Source of the DNA: Chrysomallon squamiferum
Taxonomy: Eukaryota; Mollusca; Gastropoda; Neomphalida; Peltospiridae
Reading direction: 5' to 3'
Assembly (NCBI GenBank): GCA_012295275.1
Contig: CM022678.1
Coordinates: 387,597-412,596, forward strand
Length of the DNA: 25,000 nucleotides
Below, in pieces: positions 1-8,398 of the stretch; positions within the stretch are counted from its first letter, which is position 1; each line of letters begins with the position of its first letter. The notes beneath the pieces are model-generated. The model made no database searches and was not told the origin of the DNA. It worked only from the letters and a program-made list of their open reading frames with translations. A program made the translations under genes and the position numbers.

Positions 1-272
1 CTGTTTCCAGATAAGAAGGTTTTTCTTTGACCCTCTCTCTCATTAATACGTACAAACAACAAACCGCAACGACTGATATCTCAAAAACATGACTAGGTAC
101 TAAGCTGGATACCTCACAGGAGATCTCTAGACACCTATTGTAAATCGCGGTATTATAATTAATGTTTCGCGTTTTGTTTGCTGTGCACGCTCGAGTTAGT
201 AGGATCAAGGGACTGATTCACAATAATCAGAGAGGAGGGGAACAGGGCCGGTACTGAGGCTTCAGTGTTTTT
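1..272 (+). repeat. repA copy 1 (dispersed repeat, + orientation)
   Basis: First of seven copies of a repeat I call repA. In order it carries a CTCTCTCTCATTAAT block, a GTGAC/ATGACTA block, CTCAGGAGATCTCTAGACAC-like sequence, GCTGTGCACGCTCGAGTTAG and AAGGGACTGATTCACAAT, then GGGCCGGTACTGAGG. It starts at or beyond the window edge, so its left limit is unknown. It has no open frame of note. The same blocks recur at 481, 2245 and 3125 on + and at 6472, 6682 and 7135 on -. I do not recognise the family. Confidence 0.8.
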
Positions 273-480
273 AGCATGACTAAGGAAACCATATATCTCT
301 GTTACATTTTGTTTTATTTACACATCACCACACAAATAAAGTCTATACTTATTATTGTGATAGATTGATTTGATGTTGATAATACGTAAAGAAAAACAAA
401 CAAACAAGTAAATAAATAATGAAAATAGAACTAAAAGCAATAGAATTCGTAGGTTAAAATAAAGACTATAAAAGAAATAC

Positions 481-667
481 CCGAGGTATTAAAAACGTGA
501 CTACGTATTAAATATGATACCTCAGAAGAGATCTTAGACAAGTGTTTCAAATCCTGTTGTTACAGATTATGGTTTATCTTTTGTTTACGGTGCACGTGTA
601 AGTTAGGTTGAACAAGGGACTGATTCACAATGATCTAGGAGCGGGAGACAGGGCCGGTACTGAGATT
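481..667 (+). repeat. repA copy 2
   Basis: Shorter, more diverged repA copy. It has ACGTGACTACGTATTAAA, CTCAGAAGAGATCTTAGACA, a GTGCACGTGTAAGTTAG block, AAGGGACTGATTCACAAT and GGGCCGGTACTGAG in the same order as copy 1. It lies about 480 bp downstream in direct orientation, so the left side contains tandemly arranged repA units. The segment between copies 1 and 2 (273-480) contains an ATAAAGTCTATACTTATTA stretch that also follows repA copy 3 near 2908. Confidence 0.75.
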
Positions 668-671
668 TGTA

Positions 672-1291
672 GAACTAAAATTGACAAACATGGCTGCACA
701 GACAGGCAAAGAGAGAAACATTTAACAGCGACACTGAAAACATTATTAATGTCAAATGCCTTGACAATTTCTTAGATAGGGAAATAATATCAATGAAATA
801 GTTATTAAAATAACTTTACTGAACTTTTCTGCTGCTATGATACCACCGAATGACGTCATATAATGTTAACGTTATCCAAAGTTTTCTGACAAAACTGTAA
901 AATATGACCGCTTACATAATAAATTAATTAGATAATGAACTTTATACCGATATTATTATTACTATTACTACAAATACTATATAATTTACTTATCTATTAA
1001 TGGTTTTTAATTTCAATAATATTGCAAATATTTTTATTGAAGTGTTTGTGTATTTATTTATTTTTTTATAAAAGAAAATAGAAAAACAATATATTCTTTG
1101 GTGTGCAGCGTTTTGTTTTTGCCTCTACTTATAGAGAGCGAGAGAGAAAGTTAGAGTAAGAAAAAAGAAAAAGAAAAACAACAACAAAAAAGCAAGAACT
1201 AAATAAATACACATGACCCGTTAACCGCGTTGAAATAACAGTTGATATTTTTAGTCTTCTTTTCACTATCTGTAAAGCTTTGATTCATTGC
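672..1291 (+). repeat. Left arm of inverted pair with 5795-6420 (contains repD copy 1)
   Basis: Three anchors match the reverse complement of 5795-6420 in mirrored order. They are ACAAACATGGCTGCACAGAC with CTTAGATAGGGAAATAATAT (676-790), AAAGAAAATAGAAAAACAA next to a GAGAGCGAGAGAG block (1073-1146), and AAAGCTTTGATTCATTG (1275-1291). The part at 840-1060 is a separate direct repeat (repD). It includes a perfect TGACGTCA at 851-858 and has a second copy at 1965. No coding potential is visible. Arm identity is moderate, with indels and microsatellite drift. Confidence 0.75.
840..1060 (+). repeat. repD copy 1
   Basis: Direct repeat shared with 1965-2170 and present in reverse at about 6185-6300. 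Landmarks are a GACAAAACTGTAAA block, TATGACCGCTTACATA, TACTATTACTACAAATAC and TATAATTTACTTAT. The first block begins with TGACGTCA here, but reads TGATGTCA in copy 2. Confidence 0.75.
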
Positions 1292-1296
1292 ACAAG

Positions 1297-1300
<4 letters not shown>

Positions 1301-1357
<57 letters not shown>
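1301..1357. repeat. (AC)n microsatellite
   Basis: About 28 uninterrupted AC dinucleotides, immediately after the AAAGCTTTGATTCATTG block. The inverted partner copy near 5795 lacks the AC run and has an (AAT)n tract instead. The tract therefore expanded after the two copies separated. Confidence 0.97.
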
Positions 1358-1360
<3 letters not shown>

Positions 1361-1446
1361 TAAAATATATAAATAAATATATAGCTACATAATATTTACA
1401 AACATATTTTGTTATTGTTATTATTTTTATGGTTATTGTTATTGTA

Positions 1447-1449
<3 letters not shown>

Positions 1450-1482
<33 letters not shown>
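1450..1482. repeat. (TTA)n microsatellite
   Basis: About 11 uninterrupted TTA units that directly abut repC copy 1. An (AAT)n tract also abuts the inverted repC copy at 8172, so this trinucleotide seed was probably already present in the ancestral repC. Confidence 0.95.
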
Positions 1483-1592
1483 GTGTATTGTTTTTCATTC
1501 GGACAATTCAAAAGACACAATACTCGCCAGTTCAGTATTCAAGTTTAAACAAGATTTATTTTTGGCGGGGTGAAGTATATTATTTTACACTG
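1483..1592 (+). repeat. repC copy 1
   Basis: Contains TGTGTATTGTTTTTCATTCG, ACAATTCAAAAGACACAATA, CTCGCCAGTTCAGTATTCAA and TTTAAACAAGATTTATTTTT, followed by GGCGGGGTGAAGTATATTAT. The reverse complement of 8065-8172 matches almost base for base. A third copy of the middle part lies at 3272-3332. No ORF. Confidence 0.85.
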
Positions 1593-1609
1593 TCCATATA
1601 CAAACCAGT

Positions 1610-1735
1610 TATCATATCTTATTAATGTATTGTTACAGACTGTGACAGTCATTTTATAAACTTAATTAGTTATATTTTACAAATTATAAACGTAACGCCT
1701 TCGTTTCAGCAATTACAGCACAACAACACAAAAAA
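1610..1735 (+). repeat. repE copy 1
   Basis: Block with TATTGTTACAGACTGTGACA and ACAAATTATAAACGTAACGC, then CTTCGTTTCAGCAATTACAG. It matches 7975-8050 in reverse complement (TTGAAACGAAGGCTCTACGT region). It follows repC in the same relative order in both arms, so repC and repE travel together. Confidence 0.7.
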
Positions 1736-1784
1736 AATAATTAATTGGCAACGTTTTAAATTATATATAATTTTCAAAGTAAAA

Positions 1785-1865
1785 GTGGTGCTCTTTTCTT
1801 CTGAAAATGAAGTAGATAAACAGATGATAAAGTAGCTGTATTTCTAACAATTTATATATCGACTG
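1785..1865 (+). repeat. repF copy 1
   Basis: Diverged partner of 7755-7850 in reverse. The shared core is the AAACAGATNA(T/C)AAAGTA string followed by CTGTATTTCTAACAATT. It is the next block outward from repE in both arms, which extends the mirrored order repC-repE-repF. Confidence 0.6.
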
Positions 1866-1964
1866 ACAATAAAAACATTTACTAAAATATATTTTTTAAC
1901 ACTGTTTCAATTTATGTTTTATTAATTGCTATTTCCAATTCCTCTTTATATATATATATATAAT

Positions 1965-2170
1965 CAGCCCACTGAATGATGTCACATAATTTTAAAGTTT
2001 TCAAAAGTTTTGTGACAAAACTGTAAACTATGACCGGTTACATATTTAATTAAATAGATTATGAAATGTATTACTGTTATTACTGTTACTGCAAATACGA
2101 TATAATTTACTTATTAATTAATGTATTTTTTCCAAAAATAATGCAAACGTTTTTATTCACTCATTTTATT
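1965..2170 (+). repeat. repD copy 2
   Basis: Direct repeat of 840-1060, about 1.1 kb downstream. It shares CACTGAATGATGTCACATAA, GTGACAAAACTGTAAACTAT, GACCGGTTACATATTTAA and the TATAATTTACTTATTAATTA block. The CRE-like palindrome of copy 1 is lost here through one substitution. Confidence 0.75.
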
Positions 2171-2244
2171 ATTTCATTAGAAACCAAAAATAGAAATATG
2201 AAATAGCAACACAAAATTCATTAAAAAATATTATTATTATTATT

Positions 2245-2550
2245 ACTGTAGGACGCAATGTTAAAATCTTCTATTTACAGATATGAAGTCTATTCTTTAA
2301 CCCGCTCTCTCATTAATATGTACACACAACAAAACATAATGATAGACAACCTTAAAAACGTGACTAGATACTAAACTCGATACACCTCAGGAGATCTCTA
2401 GACACCTGTTGTAAATCGCGGTGTTATAATTAATGTTTCGCGTTTTGTGTGCTGTGCACGCTCGAGTTAGTTGGATCAAGGGTCTGATTCACAATAATCA
2501 CAGAGGAGGGGAACAGGGCCGGTACTGAGGCGTCAGTGTTTTTAGGATTA
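2245..2550 (+). repeat. repA copy 3
   Basis: The longest well-preserved forward repA copy. It starts at GGACGCAATGTTAAAATCTT and runs through CTCTCTCATTAATATGTACA, ACCTTAAAAACGTGACTAGA, CTCAGGAGATCTCTAGACAC and GCTGTGCACGCTCGAG to the GGGCCGGTACTGAGG end. Its best match is the reverse copy at 7135-7398, where I judge most positions identical. Relative to that copy it retains about 220 bp before repB that copy 7 lacks. Confidence 0.82.
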
Positions 2551-2679
2551 GGAAGAAAACCATATATTTTTGTTTCATTTTGTTTGATTTTGTTTGTTAT
2601 GTGTTTTTTTTTTTTTGTTTAGTTATTTGTTTATTTGTTTTGTTTGTTTGTTTAGTTAGTTAGTTAGTTGGTGAGTTAT

Positions 2680-2815
2680 ATGTTCGATTTGGTTTCAGTT
2701 TTCTTACTCTTGGCAAGTCACAAGCAGAGAGATATGATGTTTGTAGTATAAAAGATAAATATTGTGACGTCATCTTTCTAAGACAGTTTACAATACAATC
2801 AGTTTCACACCAACA
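2680..2815 (+). repeat. repB copy 1, with CRE palindrome
   Basis: Block running GTGAGTTATATGTTCGATTT, AGAGATATGATGTTTGTAGT, AATATTGTGACGTCATCTTT and AGTTTACAATACAATCAGTT. Reverse copies lie at 7078-7160 (inner part) and 8215-8398 (full length). TGACGTCA at 2765-2772 is a perfect CRE/ATF-type palindrome. A CA-rich microsatellite follows it in this copy and in the 7078 copy. Confidence 0.8.
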
Positions 2816-3004
2816 CACACAAACACTCACACCCACACCCACCCACCCACTAAGACAGAAACACACACATGAACAAGGAAAAGAAATGTAACAAATGACT
2901 ACATAATAAAGTATGTACTTATTACTGTGATATATTGATTTGTGTTCATAAGTAAAGAAAAATACAGAAATAAATATATAAATGCAAACATAATTAAATA
3001 TAAG

Positions 3005-3018
3005 TATATATATATACT

Positions 3019-3050
<32 letters not shown>

Positions 3051-3064
3051 CATATATATATATA
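3005..3064. repeat. (TA)n tract
   Basis: About 60 bp of nearly pure TA with ACTT and ACATACA interruptions. It lies inside the block linking repB to repA copy 4. The matching place in the reverse arm (about 6890-6905) has only a short ATATATATATTT run. Confidence 0.95.
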
Positions 3065-3124
3065 ATGACTATAGAAGGAAGAGTAAGAGAATTGGTAGGT
3101 TAAAGCAAACAAAAAATAAAATAA

Positions 3125-3272
3125 AAAGAAACACCCGAGATACTGAAAACGTGACTACATATTAAATTTGACACCTCACTAGAGATCTTAGACTCGTGTT
3201 TTAAATCCTGATGTAAGAGATTATGTTTTGTCTGTGCACGTTCAAGTTAGTTTCAACAAGGGACTGATTCAC
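3125..3272 (+). repeat. repA copy 4
   Basis: Partial repA running from ACACCCGAGATACTGAAAAC and CGTGACTACATATTAAAT through ACTAGAGATCTTAGAC to AACAAGGGACTGATTCACA. It matches the reverse copy at 6682-6832 especially well. Both have a CCCGAGATACTGAAAACGTG-like start and the TTTAAATCC...ATGTAAGAGATTATG block. It runs directly into a repC fragment at 3272 instead of the usual GGGCCGGTACTGAG end. Confidence 0.8.
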
Positions 3273-3332
3273 AGTTTAAAAGAGACGATACTCGCTAGTT
3301 CTGAATTCGTGTTTAGACAAGATATATATATA
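3272..3332 (+). repeat. repC copy 2 (truncated by minisatellite)
   Basis: TTTAAAAGAGACGATACTCG followed by CTAGTTCTGAATTCGTGT and TTAGACAAGATATATA matches the centre of repC copy 1 (about 1507-1560). It breaks off where the 33-bp minisatellite begins. The minisatellite therefore sits at, or grew out of, the downstream part of a repC unit. Confidence 0.75.
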
Positions 3333-3340
3333 GTAGTTGT

Positions 3341-3945
3341 ACTGGAAATAGTATGGCTAGTAATAATAGTAGTACTGGAAATAGTATGGCTAGTAATAAT
3401 AGTAGTAGTGGAAATGGTATGGCTAGTAATAATACTAGTAGTGGAAATGGTAGGGCTAGTAATAATAGTAGTACTGGAAATAGTATGGCTAGTAATAATA
3501 GTAGTACTGGAAATAGTATGGCTAGTAATAATAGTAGTACTGGAAATGGTAGGGCTAATAGTAATACTAGTAGTGGAAATGGTAGGGCTAGTAATAATAA
3601 TAGTAGTAGTCGAAATAGTATGGCTAGTATTAATAATAGTGGTACTAGAAATAGTAGGGTTAGCAATAATAGAAGTAGTGGAAATAGTATGGCTAACAAT
3701 AATAGTAGTACTGGAAATAGTAGAGCTAGTAATAAAAATAGTAGTACTGGAAATAGTAGAGCTAGTAATAAAAATAGTAGTACTGGAAATACTATGGCTA
3801 GTCATAATAGTGGTCCCGGAAAATGTAGGGCTAGTAATAATAGTAGACGTGGATACAGTAGGGATAGTAATAATAATACTAATAGTACTGCAAATAGTAG
3901 GCCTAGTAATAATAATAGTAGTAGTGGAAATAGTGTTTATTTTGT
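3341..3945. repeat. 33-bp minisatellite, about 18 units
   Basis: Tandem array with a 33-bp period built from AGTAATAATAGTAGTA plus CTGGAAATAGTATGGCT. The central units are almost identical, for example around 3478-3540. The outer units drift and gain or lose 3 bp, as at 3590-3660, so the period varies only by multiples of three. In one + frame the unit reads GNSMASNNSST. A second + frame reads LEIVWLVIIVV, and two antisense frames are also open. This is a property of a stop-free 33-bp unit. There is no start context, intron signal or conserved domain pointing to a real protein. Confidence 0.93.
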
Positions 3946-3949
3946 ATTA

Positions 3950-4740
3950 GAATGTATCAGTTGTATGATTTATTACACTGTATGTTTTCCGGTGTATATA
4001 ATACAGAAAGAAAGAAAGAAAGAAAAATTGAAATAGATAAATAAAAAGAATTAAGTGAAGCAGATAAATAATTAATAATTTAAAACAAAAATACTACAAT
4101 GATCAGTATAAGTATTAGGATTTGAACGTTTTTGTTGTGTGTGTATATATATATATATTAATATAATAAAGGTTGTATTTGTCACATCGGTAGTCAGATC
4201 GCTTTAACTCGGAATATGTACAAATAAAAGAGTGTCCCACGTTCACAATTACACTGCATTGTACACGATCCGCCAGTACACTTAACACACTAATTTTATC
4301 TGACCTAAATACAGATACTTGTTAGCTATACGTTTTTCATCAGTATACTGTGTGAGAAATGTGTATAAATATTTCACAGACAAAATAAGTAATGACAAAT
4401 TATATAACTCTTTGTTTCTGTAACAGGTTTAAAATATCCGTTACATTACGCTTCACAAATTATACGCCACAAAAGTTGCGCATGCGTCTACGGTCACACG
4501 CATTTCGAGTTGTAGGACGTCAGATTTCAGTCACGTGGTTATCAGCAGACACGTTTATTAACAGCGACAGACAGAAATTATTTCAGTGACGTGTTGTCAG
4601 CTCCAGTAAAACCACTCACAAACAAGGAAGTATTTTGTGTAAGCAGACAGCATATTTGAGATTTGAAGGTAGTTTGCATTTCATTGTGACTTAATATATA
4701 CCGTGCTATTATTTGCTTAAAATAAATCAGCAATATTGAA
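3950..4740. other. Unique AT-rich spacer, no gene seen
   Basis: It contains a short (GAAA)n run (4005-4026) and a TATATATATATA run at 4145, with otherwise non-repetitive sequence. A 65-aa + frame at 4392-4589 has no recognisable domain. GTGACGTGTTGTCAG at 4588 and AAGCAGACAGC at 4639 recall the start of repJ (GTGACGTGTCGTC ... GCAGACGG), but the similarity is too short to call a copy. Confidence 0.6.
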
Positions 4741-4803
4741 CATGTAATATGTTTTATTAATTAATTAATTAATTAATTTATTTATTTATTTATTTTTAGA
4801 TTC

Positions 4804-4872
4804 CTCACTTAAGTGAGCAACAGAAAAACCGTAGAACAGAAATTATTCCTATCTACGAAGTCCTCGACGAGG
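4804..4872. other. Two short palindromes near the symmetry centre
   Basis: CTCACTTAAGTGAG (4804-4817) is a perfect 14-bp palindrome. CCTCGACGAGG (4862-4872) is a 5-bp inverted repeat around one base. They lie close to the midpoint of the outer inverted-repeat register (about 4830-4980). Short palindromes like these also arise by chance, so a role is inference only. Confidence 0.4.
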
Positions 4873-4916
4873 TAGTTTTTAAAGGTAGGCAGCCATATTG
4901 TGTGTGTGTTTGTCTG

Positions 4917-4920
<4 letters not shown>

Positions 4921-5005
<85 letters not shown>
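4921..5005. repeat. (TC)n microsatellite
   Basis: About 42 uninterrupted TC units preceded by a GT-rich run. It is a purine/pyrimidine mirror tract of the kind that can form triplex H-DNA. The Arg-Glu and Ser-Leu open frames across it are translation artefacts of the repeat. Confidence 0.97.
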
Positions 5006-5010
<5 letters not shown>

Positions 5011-5019
5011 ATTGGGTAT

Positions 5020-5135
5020 GAATGGATCATTAGTAATAGCCCTAGATGTAATAGTACAGGTCCCAGTAGTAATTGCAGTAGAAGTAGTAACAGATGTTTT
5101 AGTAATAGAAATAGTACTAGTAGTTGTTTTTTTAA
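5020..5135 (+). repeat. AGT-rich degenerate tract resembling the 33-bp minisatellite
   Basis: Irregular series of AGTAATAG, AGTAGTAATTGCAGTAG, AGTAGTAACAG and AGTAATAGAAATAGTACTAG. Its vocabulary is that of the array at 3341-3945. One frame gives a similar hydrophobic V/I/L-rich string. It may be a decayed relative of that array or independent AGT-rich sequence. Confidence 0.45.
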
Positions 5136-5715
5136 ACAGATTCCATTATCGTCATCATTATCATACTCATCATTCCGATATAGGCGTATGTATTGTTAAC
5201 GGCTTATTCTATATTTTTACCTCTTTGTTATTTTGTTGTATTTTATTTATTTATTTATTTATTTATTTGTTTGTTAGTTTATTATAGGTTAAGATCTGTG
5301 ATGTGATAACATTAAGGTTAGTGTGATCGTTCGAGTGCTATTAGGATAATAATACACTTTGAGATAAAAGTATGTTAGTTATCATTGGTTCAGACAGACA
5401 GATGTAGAGTTATGATTCAAGTAAGTAATATCAGAAACGTTGTTGTATATGGAGTTAATTCAGGTTTGGTATTAGTGTCGGTTTAAGATTAAATTTAACG
5501 TGAAGATTACTAATCCCTTTAAACAGTTTAAAATAGTATCCTGTATAAATAATATCCTGTTTAAAGACTATCCTGGATAAACATTATATTCTACGAGTCA
5601 TCAGTCTGTGAATGTGAAAAACCTGTTTTTAAACAACCTTACAACTAACTAAACACCCTCTTCTGCCAACCTCTTACAACCCTCTTTGTCCTTATTTCAA
5701 ATATCCAAAAGTATT

Positions 5716-5717
<2 letters not shown>
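5136..5717. other. Unique AT-rich spacer, no gene seen
   Basis: Contains a (TTTA)n run at 5242-5266 and a small 16-bp triplicate at 5537-5584, in which TATCCTG recurs at 5537, 5553 and 5569. Nothing else is identifiable. Confidence 0.55.

Positions 5718-5770
<53 letters not shown>
5718..5770. repeat. (AAT)n microsatellite
   Basis: About 17 AAT units just outside the right arm of the 672-1291 / 5795-6420 inverted pair. Confidence 0.95.
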
Positions 5771-5774
<4 letters not shown>

Positions 5775-5794
5775 TATCAAAATAATATGTAAAT

Positions 5795-6420
5795 AATAAT
5801 GAATCAAAGCTTTACAGAGTGAAAAGAAGACTAGAAAAAATCGGTTGTTATTTCAAAACTTACGTACATTAAATGTTAGTGACATAGGTCATTTTGACCC
5901 CGTGGTTATGATGTTGAAAATGAAAACAATCATTTAGTGAGTTAGCTGAGAAACTGAGTCAAAATCATTATTTTCTCCGAAGTCATAGTCCCAGTATCAA
6001 GATAAGATAATTTAGTTTATGTAGATTCTTGTCATGTGTATTTATTTATTTATTTATTTATGTTTTACTGTAACTCTCTCGCTCTCTCGCTCTCTCTCTC
6101 CACAGCTAGAGACAAAAGCAAAACTATGAACACAAAATAATTTGTTTTCTATTTTCTTTTCTAAATAAATAAATAAATAAATATCTGCAGTATTAGTGAA
6201 ATAATCCACCATTTATTAATAAGTAAATTATATAGTATTGGAAGTAATGTTAATAATAATATAGCCATGAAGTTCATTATCTAATTAGTTAATTATTAAT
6301 ATTATTTCCCTATCTAAGAAAGTGTTAAGGTATTTAATATTAATAAAGTTTTCAGTATTGTTCTGAGATTTCTCTCTCTTTGTCTGTCTGTCCAACCATG
6401 TTTCTCAATTTTATTTCGTT
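5795..6420 (-). repeat. Right arm of inverted pair with 672-1291 (includes repD copy 3)
   Basis: Read on -, it gives AACATGGTTGGACAGACAGA, CTTAGATAGGGAAATAATAT, TAAATTTACTTATTAATA-like repD sequence, an AAAGAAAATAGAAAACAAAT block, GAGAGCGAGAGAGC and AAAGCTTTGATTCATT. This is the order of the left arm. The repD part (about 6185-6300) is shortened and rearranged compared with copies 1 and 2. Confidence 0.75.
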
Positions 6421-6471
6421 GTTTGCACGTATCAGTGAAACAGCGTGCACTGAAAAGAAAAGACGAAATAT

Positions 6472-6625
6472 GATTTGTAAACACGGATTTACAGATCTCC
6501 TGTCAGGTATCCAGTTTAGTATCTCGTCATGTTTTTGAAATATCAGTCATTGCGTTTTGTTGTTTGTGCATGTTAATGAGATAGGAGATCAAAGAACAAC
6601 TTTCTTATCTGCGAATAGAACATTT
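6472..6625 (-). repeat. repA copy 5 (- orientation)
   Basis: Reverse copy most like copy 1. Read on -, it runs CAGATAAGAAAGTTGTTCTT, CTCATTAACATGCACAAACA, GACTGATATTTCAAAAACAT, then GACGAGATACTAAACTGGAT. Both share GATATCTCAAAAACATGAC-like text not found in the other copies. It pairs with 1-130 in the inner register (centre near 3310). Confidence 0.78.
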
Positions 6626-6681
6626 TATACAATGTGTGATACGTTAATAATAACAATAATAAACTTTGATTCTTGTGAACC

Positions 6682-6832
6682 ACTCCCTTGTTCAAACTAA
6701 CTTAAACATTCCCAGTAACAAAAGACAAAACATAATCTCTTACATCGGGATTTAAAACACTAGTCTAAGATCTCTAGTGAGGTATCAAATTTACTATGTA
6801 GTCACGTTTTCAGTATCTCGGGTGTTTCTTTT
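6682..6832 (-). repeat. repA copy 6 (- orientation)
   Basis: Reverse partner of copy 4. Read on -, it shows the CCCGAGATACTGAAAACGTG start, ACTAGAGATCTTAGACTA, ATGTAAGAGATTATGTTTTG and AACAAGGGAGTGGTTCACAA. The similarity continues outward to about 7020 against about 2880 on the left (TTACTTATCAAC / GTTCATAAGTAAAG and AAGTATGTACTTATTACTG blocks). Confidence 0.8.
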
Positions 6833-7043
6833 TATTTATTTTTTGTTTGTTTTAACCTACCAATTCTCTTGCTCTTTCTTCTATACTCATGATATATATA
6901 TTTAACTGTTTGCATAGATTTAATTATTTCTGTATTTTTATTTACTTATCAACAAAAATAAATATATAACAGTAATAAGTACACACTTTATTTCTGTAGT
7001 CATGTGTTACATTTCGTTTCGTTGTTCATATGTGTGTTTCTGA

Positions 7044-7072
7044 GTGTGTGTGTGTGTGTGTGTGTGTGCGTG
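7044..7072. repeat. (GT)n microsatellite
   Basis: About 13 GT units beside repB copy 2. It is the mirror of the CA-rich stretch at 2808-2867 beside repB copy 1, so the dinucleotide tract predates the inverted duplication. Confidence 0.93.
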
Positions 7073-7077
7073 TGAGA

Positions 7078-7160
7078 AACTGATTGTATTGCAAACTGAC
7101 TTAGAAAGATGACGTCACAATATTTATAATTTGCACAGCAAACATCATATCTCTGATTAT
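7078..7160 (-). repeat. repB copy 2 (- orientation)
   Basis: Read on -, it runs TATGATGTTTGCTGTGCAAA, AATATTGTGACGTCATCTTT and AGTCAGTTTGCAATACAATC. It retains a perfect TGACGTCA at 7110-7117. It joins repA copy 7 directly, without the roughly 220 bp that separate the two modules on the left. Confidence 0.8.
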
Positions 7161-7398
7161 TGTGAATCAGTCCCTTGATCCCAATAACTCGAGCGTGCAC
7201 AGCAAACAACACGCGAAATATGATTTGTAAAACCGCGATTTAAAACACGTGTCTAGAGATCTCCTGAGGTGTATCGAGTTTAGTACCTAGCCACGTTTTT
7301 AAGGTTGTTTATCATTACGTTCTATTATTTGTACGCATTAATGAGAGAGCGAGATAAAGTATAACCTTCATATCTGTAAATAGAAGATTTTAACATTG
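7135..7398 (-). repeat. repA copy 7 (- orientation)
   Basis: Near full-length reverse copy. It matches copy 3 from GACGCAATGTTAAAATCTTC through CTCAGGAGATCTCTAGACAC and GCTGTGCACGCTCGAGTTAT to GACTGATTCACAATAATCAG. The GGGCCGGTACTGAG end is missing, and the break falls at a CAGAGA string shared by both sides of the missing segment. Confidence 0.82.
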
Positions 7399-7407
7399 CG
7401 TCATAGA

Positions 7408-7408
<1 letters not shown>

Positions 7409-7456
<48 letters not shown>

Positions 7457-7520
7457 TAACAATTACAACATTAATAGTAATAATAATAACAACAACAATA
7501 AAGAAATAATAACAGAAATA
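7409..7520. repeat. (ATA)n / (AAC)n compound tract
   Basis: Pure ATA to about 7452, then a mixed run of AATAAC and AACAAC. The left partner (about 2225-2245) has only six ATT units. Confidence 0.9.
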
Positions 7521-7755
7521 GTAACAATGAGAACAGTAACAGCAAGAACAGATAAACAAGAATACTATTAAAGCTCGAGGCACACTACAGAAACAAGTAG
7601 TATGGTGAAATAAAAAGAAAAGAAAAAACACAAATTGAAAATAGAAACTAACATAACGTAAATTCAAAGTGCGCACCTGATCTAATTCAGTAAATGTTTT
7701 TATTCTCAGTCGACAAATTAAATTTACTTTCCAGTCTAACACTTGATTATTATAT
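7521..7755. other. Unique AT-rich segment
   Basis: No repeat partner or gene found. The 113-aa antisense frame at 7401-7742 is mostly poly-Ile/Val translated from the neighbouring microsatellite. Confidence 0.5.
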
Positions 7756-7850
7756 ATGAAGTATTTTTAGAAATACAGATACTTTGTAATCTGTTTGCGT
7801 ACCACATTTTGAGACGAAACGTTTGGATATTATGTGAGTAAAACTAGCAC
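7755..7850 (-). repeat. repF copy 2
   Basis: Diverged reverse partner of 1785-1865. See the shared core GAAATACAGATACTTTGTAA, which reads as TTACAAAGTATCTGTATTTC on -. Confidence 0.6.
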
Positions 7851-7914
7851 CTTTAATATTATATATAACTGTTTTGTAAGTATTTTAATTTAACACGCTG
7901 CGAATGATTTTGTA

Positions 7915-7918
<4 letters not shown>

Positions 7919-7964
<46 letters not shown>

Positions 7965-7982
7965 GTTGTTGTTGTTGTTGTT
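7919..7982. repeat. (ATT)n then (GTT)n
   Basis: About 15 ATT units followed by GTTGTTGTTGTTGTTGTT, joined directly to repE copy 2. The left repE copy ends in CACAACAACACAAAA, the matching but much shorter AAC run. Confidence 0.93.
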
Positions 7983-8050
7983 TTTTGTTGAAACGAAGGC
8001 TCTACGTTTATAATTTGTTACATACTAATAACAGACACAAGAAGCTAGTT
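7982..8050 (-). repeat. repE copy 2
   Basis: Reverse complement of the 1690-1730 block, containing GAAACGAAGGCTCTACGTTT and ATAATTTGTTACATACTAAT. It lies next to repC copy 3, as expected from mirrored order. Confidence 0.7.
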
Positions 8051-8059
8051 TCTAGATGG

Positions 8060-8172
8060 CCCGTGTAAAATAATACACTTCACCCCGCTAAAAATAAATC
8101 TTGTTTAAACTTGAACACTGAACTGGCGAGTATCGTGTCTTTTGAATTGTCCGAATGAAAAACAATACACAT
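8060..8172 (-). repeat. repC copy 3
   Basis: Reverse complement of 1483-1592, with CACTTCACCCCGCTAAAAAT, AACTGGCGAGTATCGTGTCT and TTTGAATTGTCCGAATGAAA. The match is among the best in the window. Confidence 0.87.
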
Positions 8173-8214
8173 AATAATAATAATAATGAATTATCGAAGT
8201 TGTTGTTACTGTTA

Positions 8215-8398
8215 CGTTATAATTCGTGTGTTCAAATCTGTGTGAGTGTGAAATTGATTTGTATTGTAAACTGGTTTAGAAAGGTAACGTCACAATATTT
8301 ATTTTTTGCACTGCAAAAATCAAATACTTTTGCTTATAGGTACGAAGTAGTAACAAAAAAGACTGAAATAAAATCGAACATATAACTCACTAACTATA
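8215..8398 (-). repeat. repB copy 3 (full length)
   Basis: Read on -, it gives GTTAGTGAGTTATATGTTCG, a TATTTGATTTTTGCAGTG block, AATATTGTGACGTTACCTTT and AGTTTACAATACAAATCAAT. The CRE-like palindrome is mutated to TAACGTCA. It lies outside repC copy 3, which has no counterpart at the mirrored left position. This edge of the array is not symmetric. Confidence 0.78.

Noticed and set aside
3341-3945. CRISPR-like array
   Set aside because: Units are contiguous with no unique spacers, and the setting is eukaryotic. It is a minisatellite.
3228-4036. Long open frames of 227-240 aa (sense) and 128-178 aa (antisense)
   Set aside because: All are translations of the 33-bp minisatellite, which is open in several frames on both strands. 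There is no domain, start context or splice structure.
4809-5199. Arg-Glu and Ser-Leu repeat proteins
   Set aside because: Pure translation of the (TC)n microsatellite.
5330-5340. tRNA/SINE B-box-like GTTCGAGTGC
   Set aside because: No A box at the right distance, no cloverleaf, and the last B-box position does not match.
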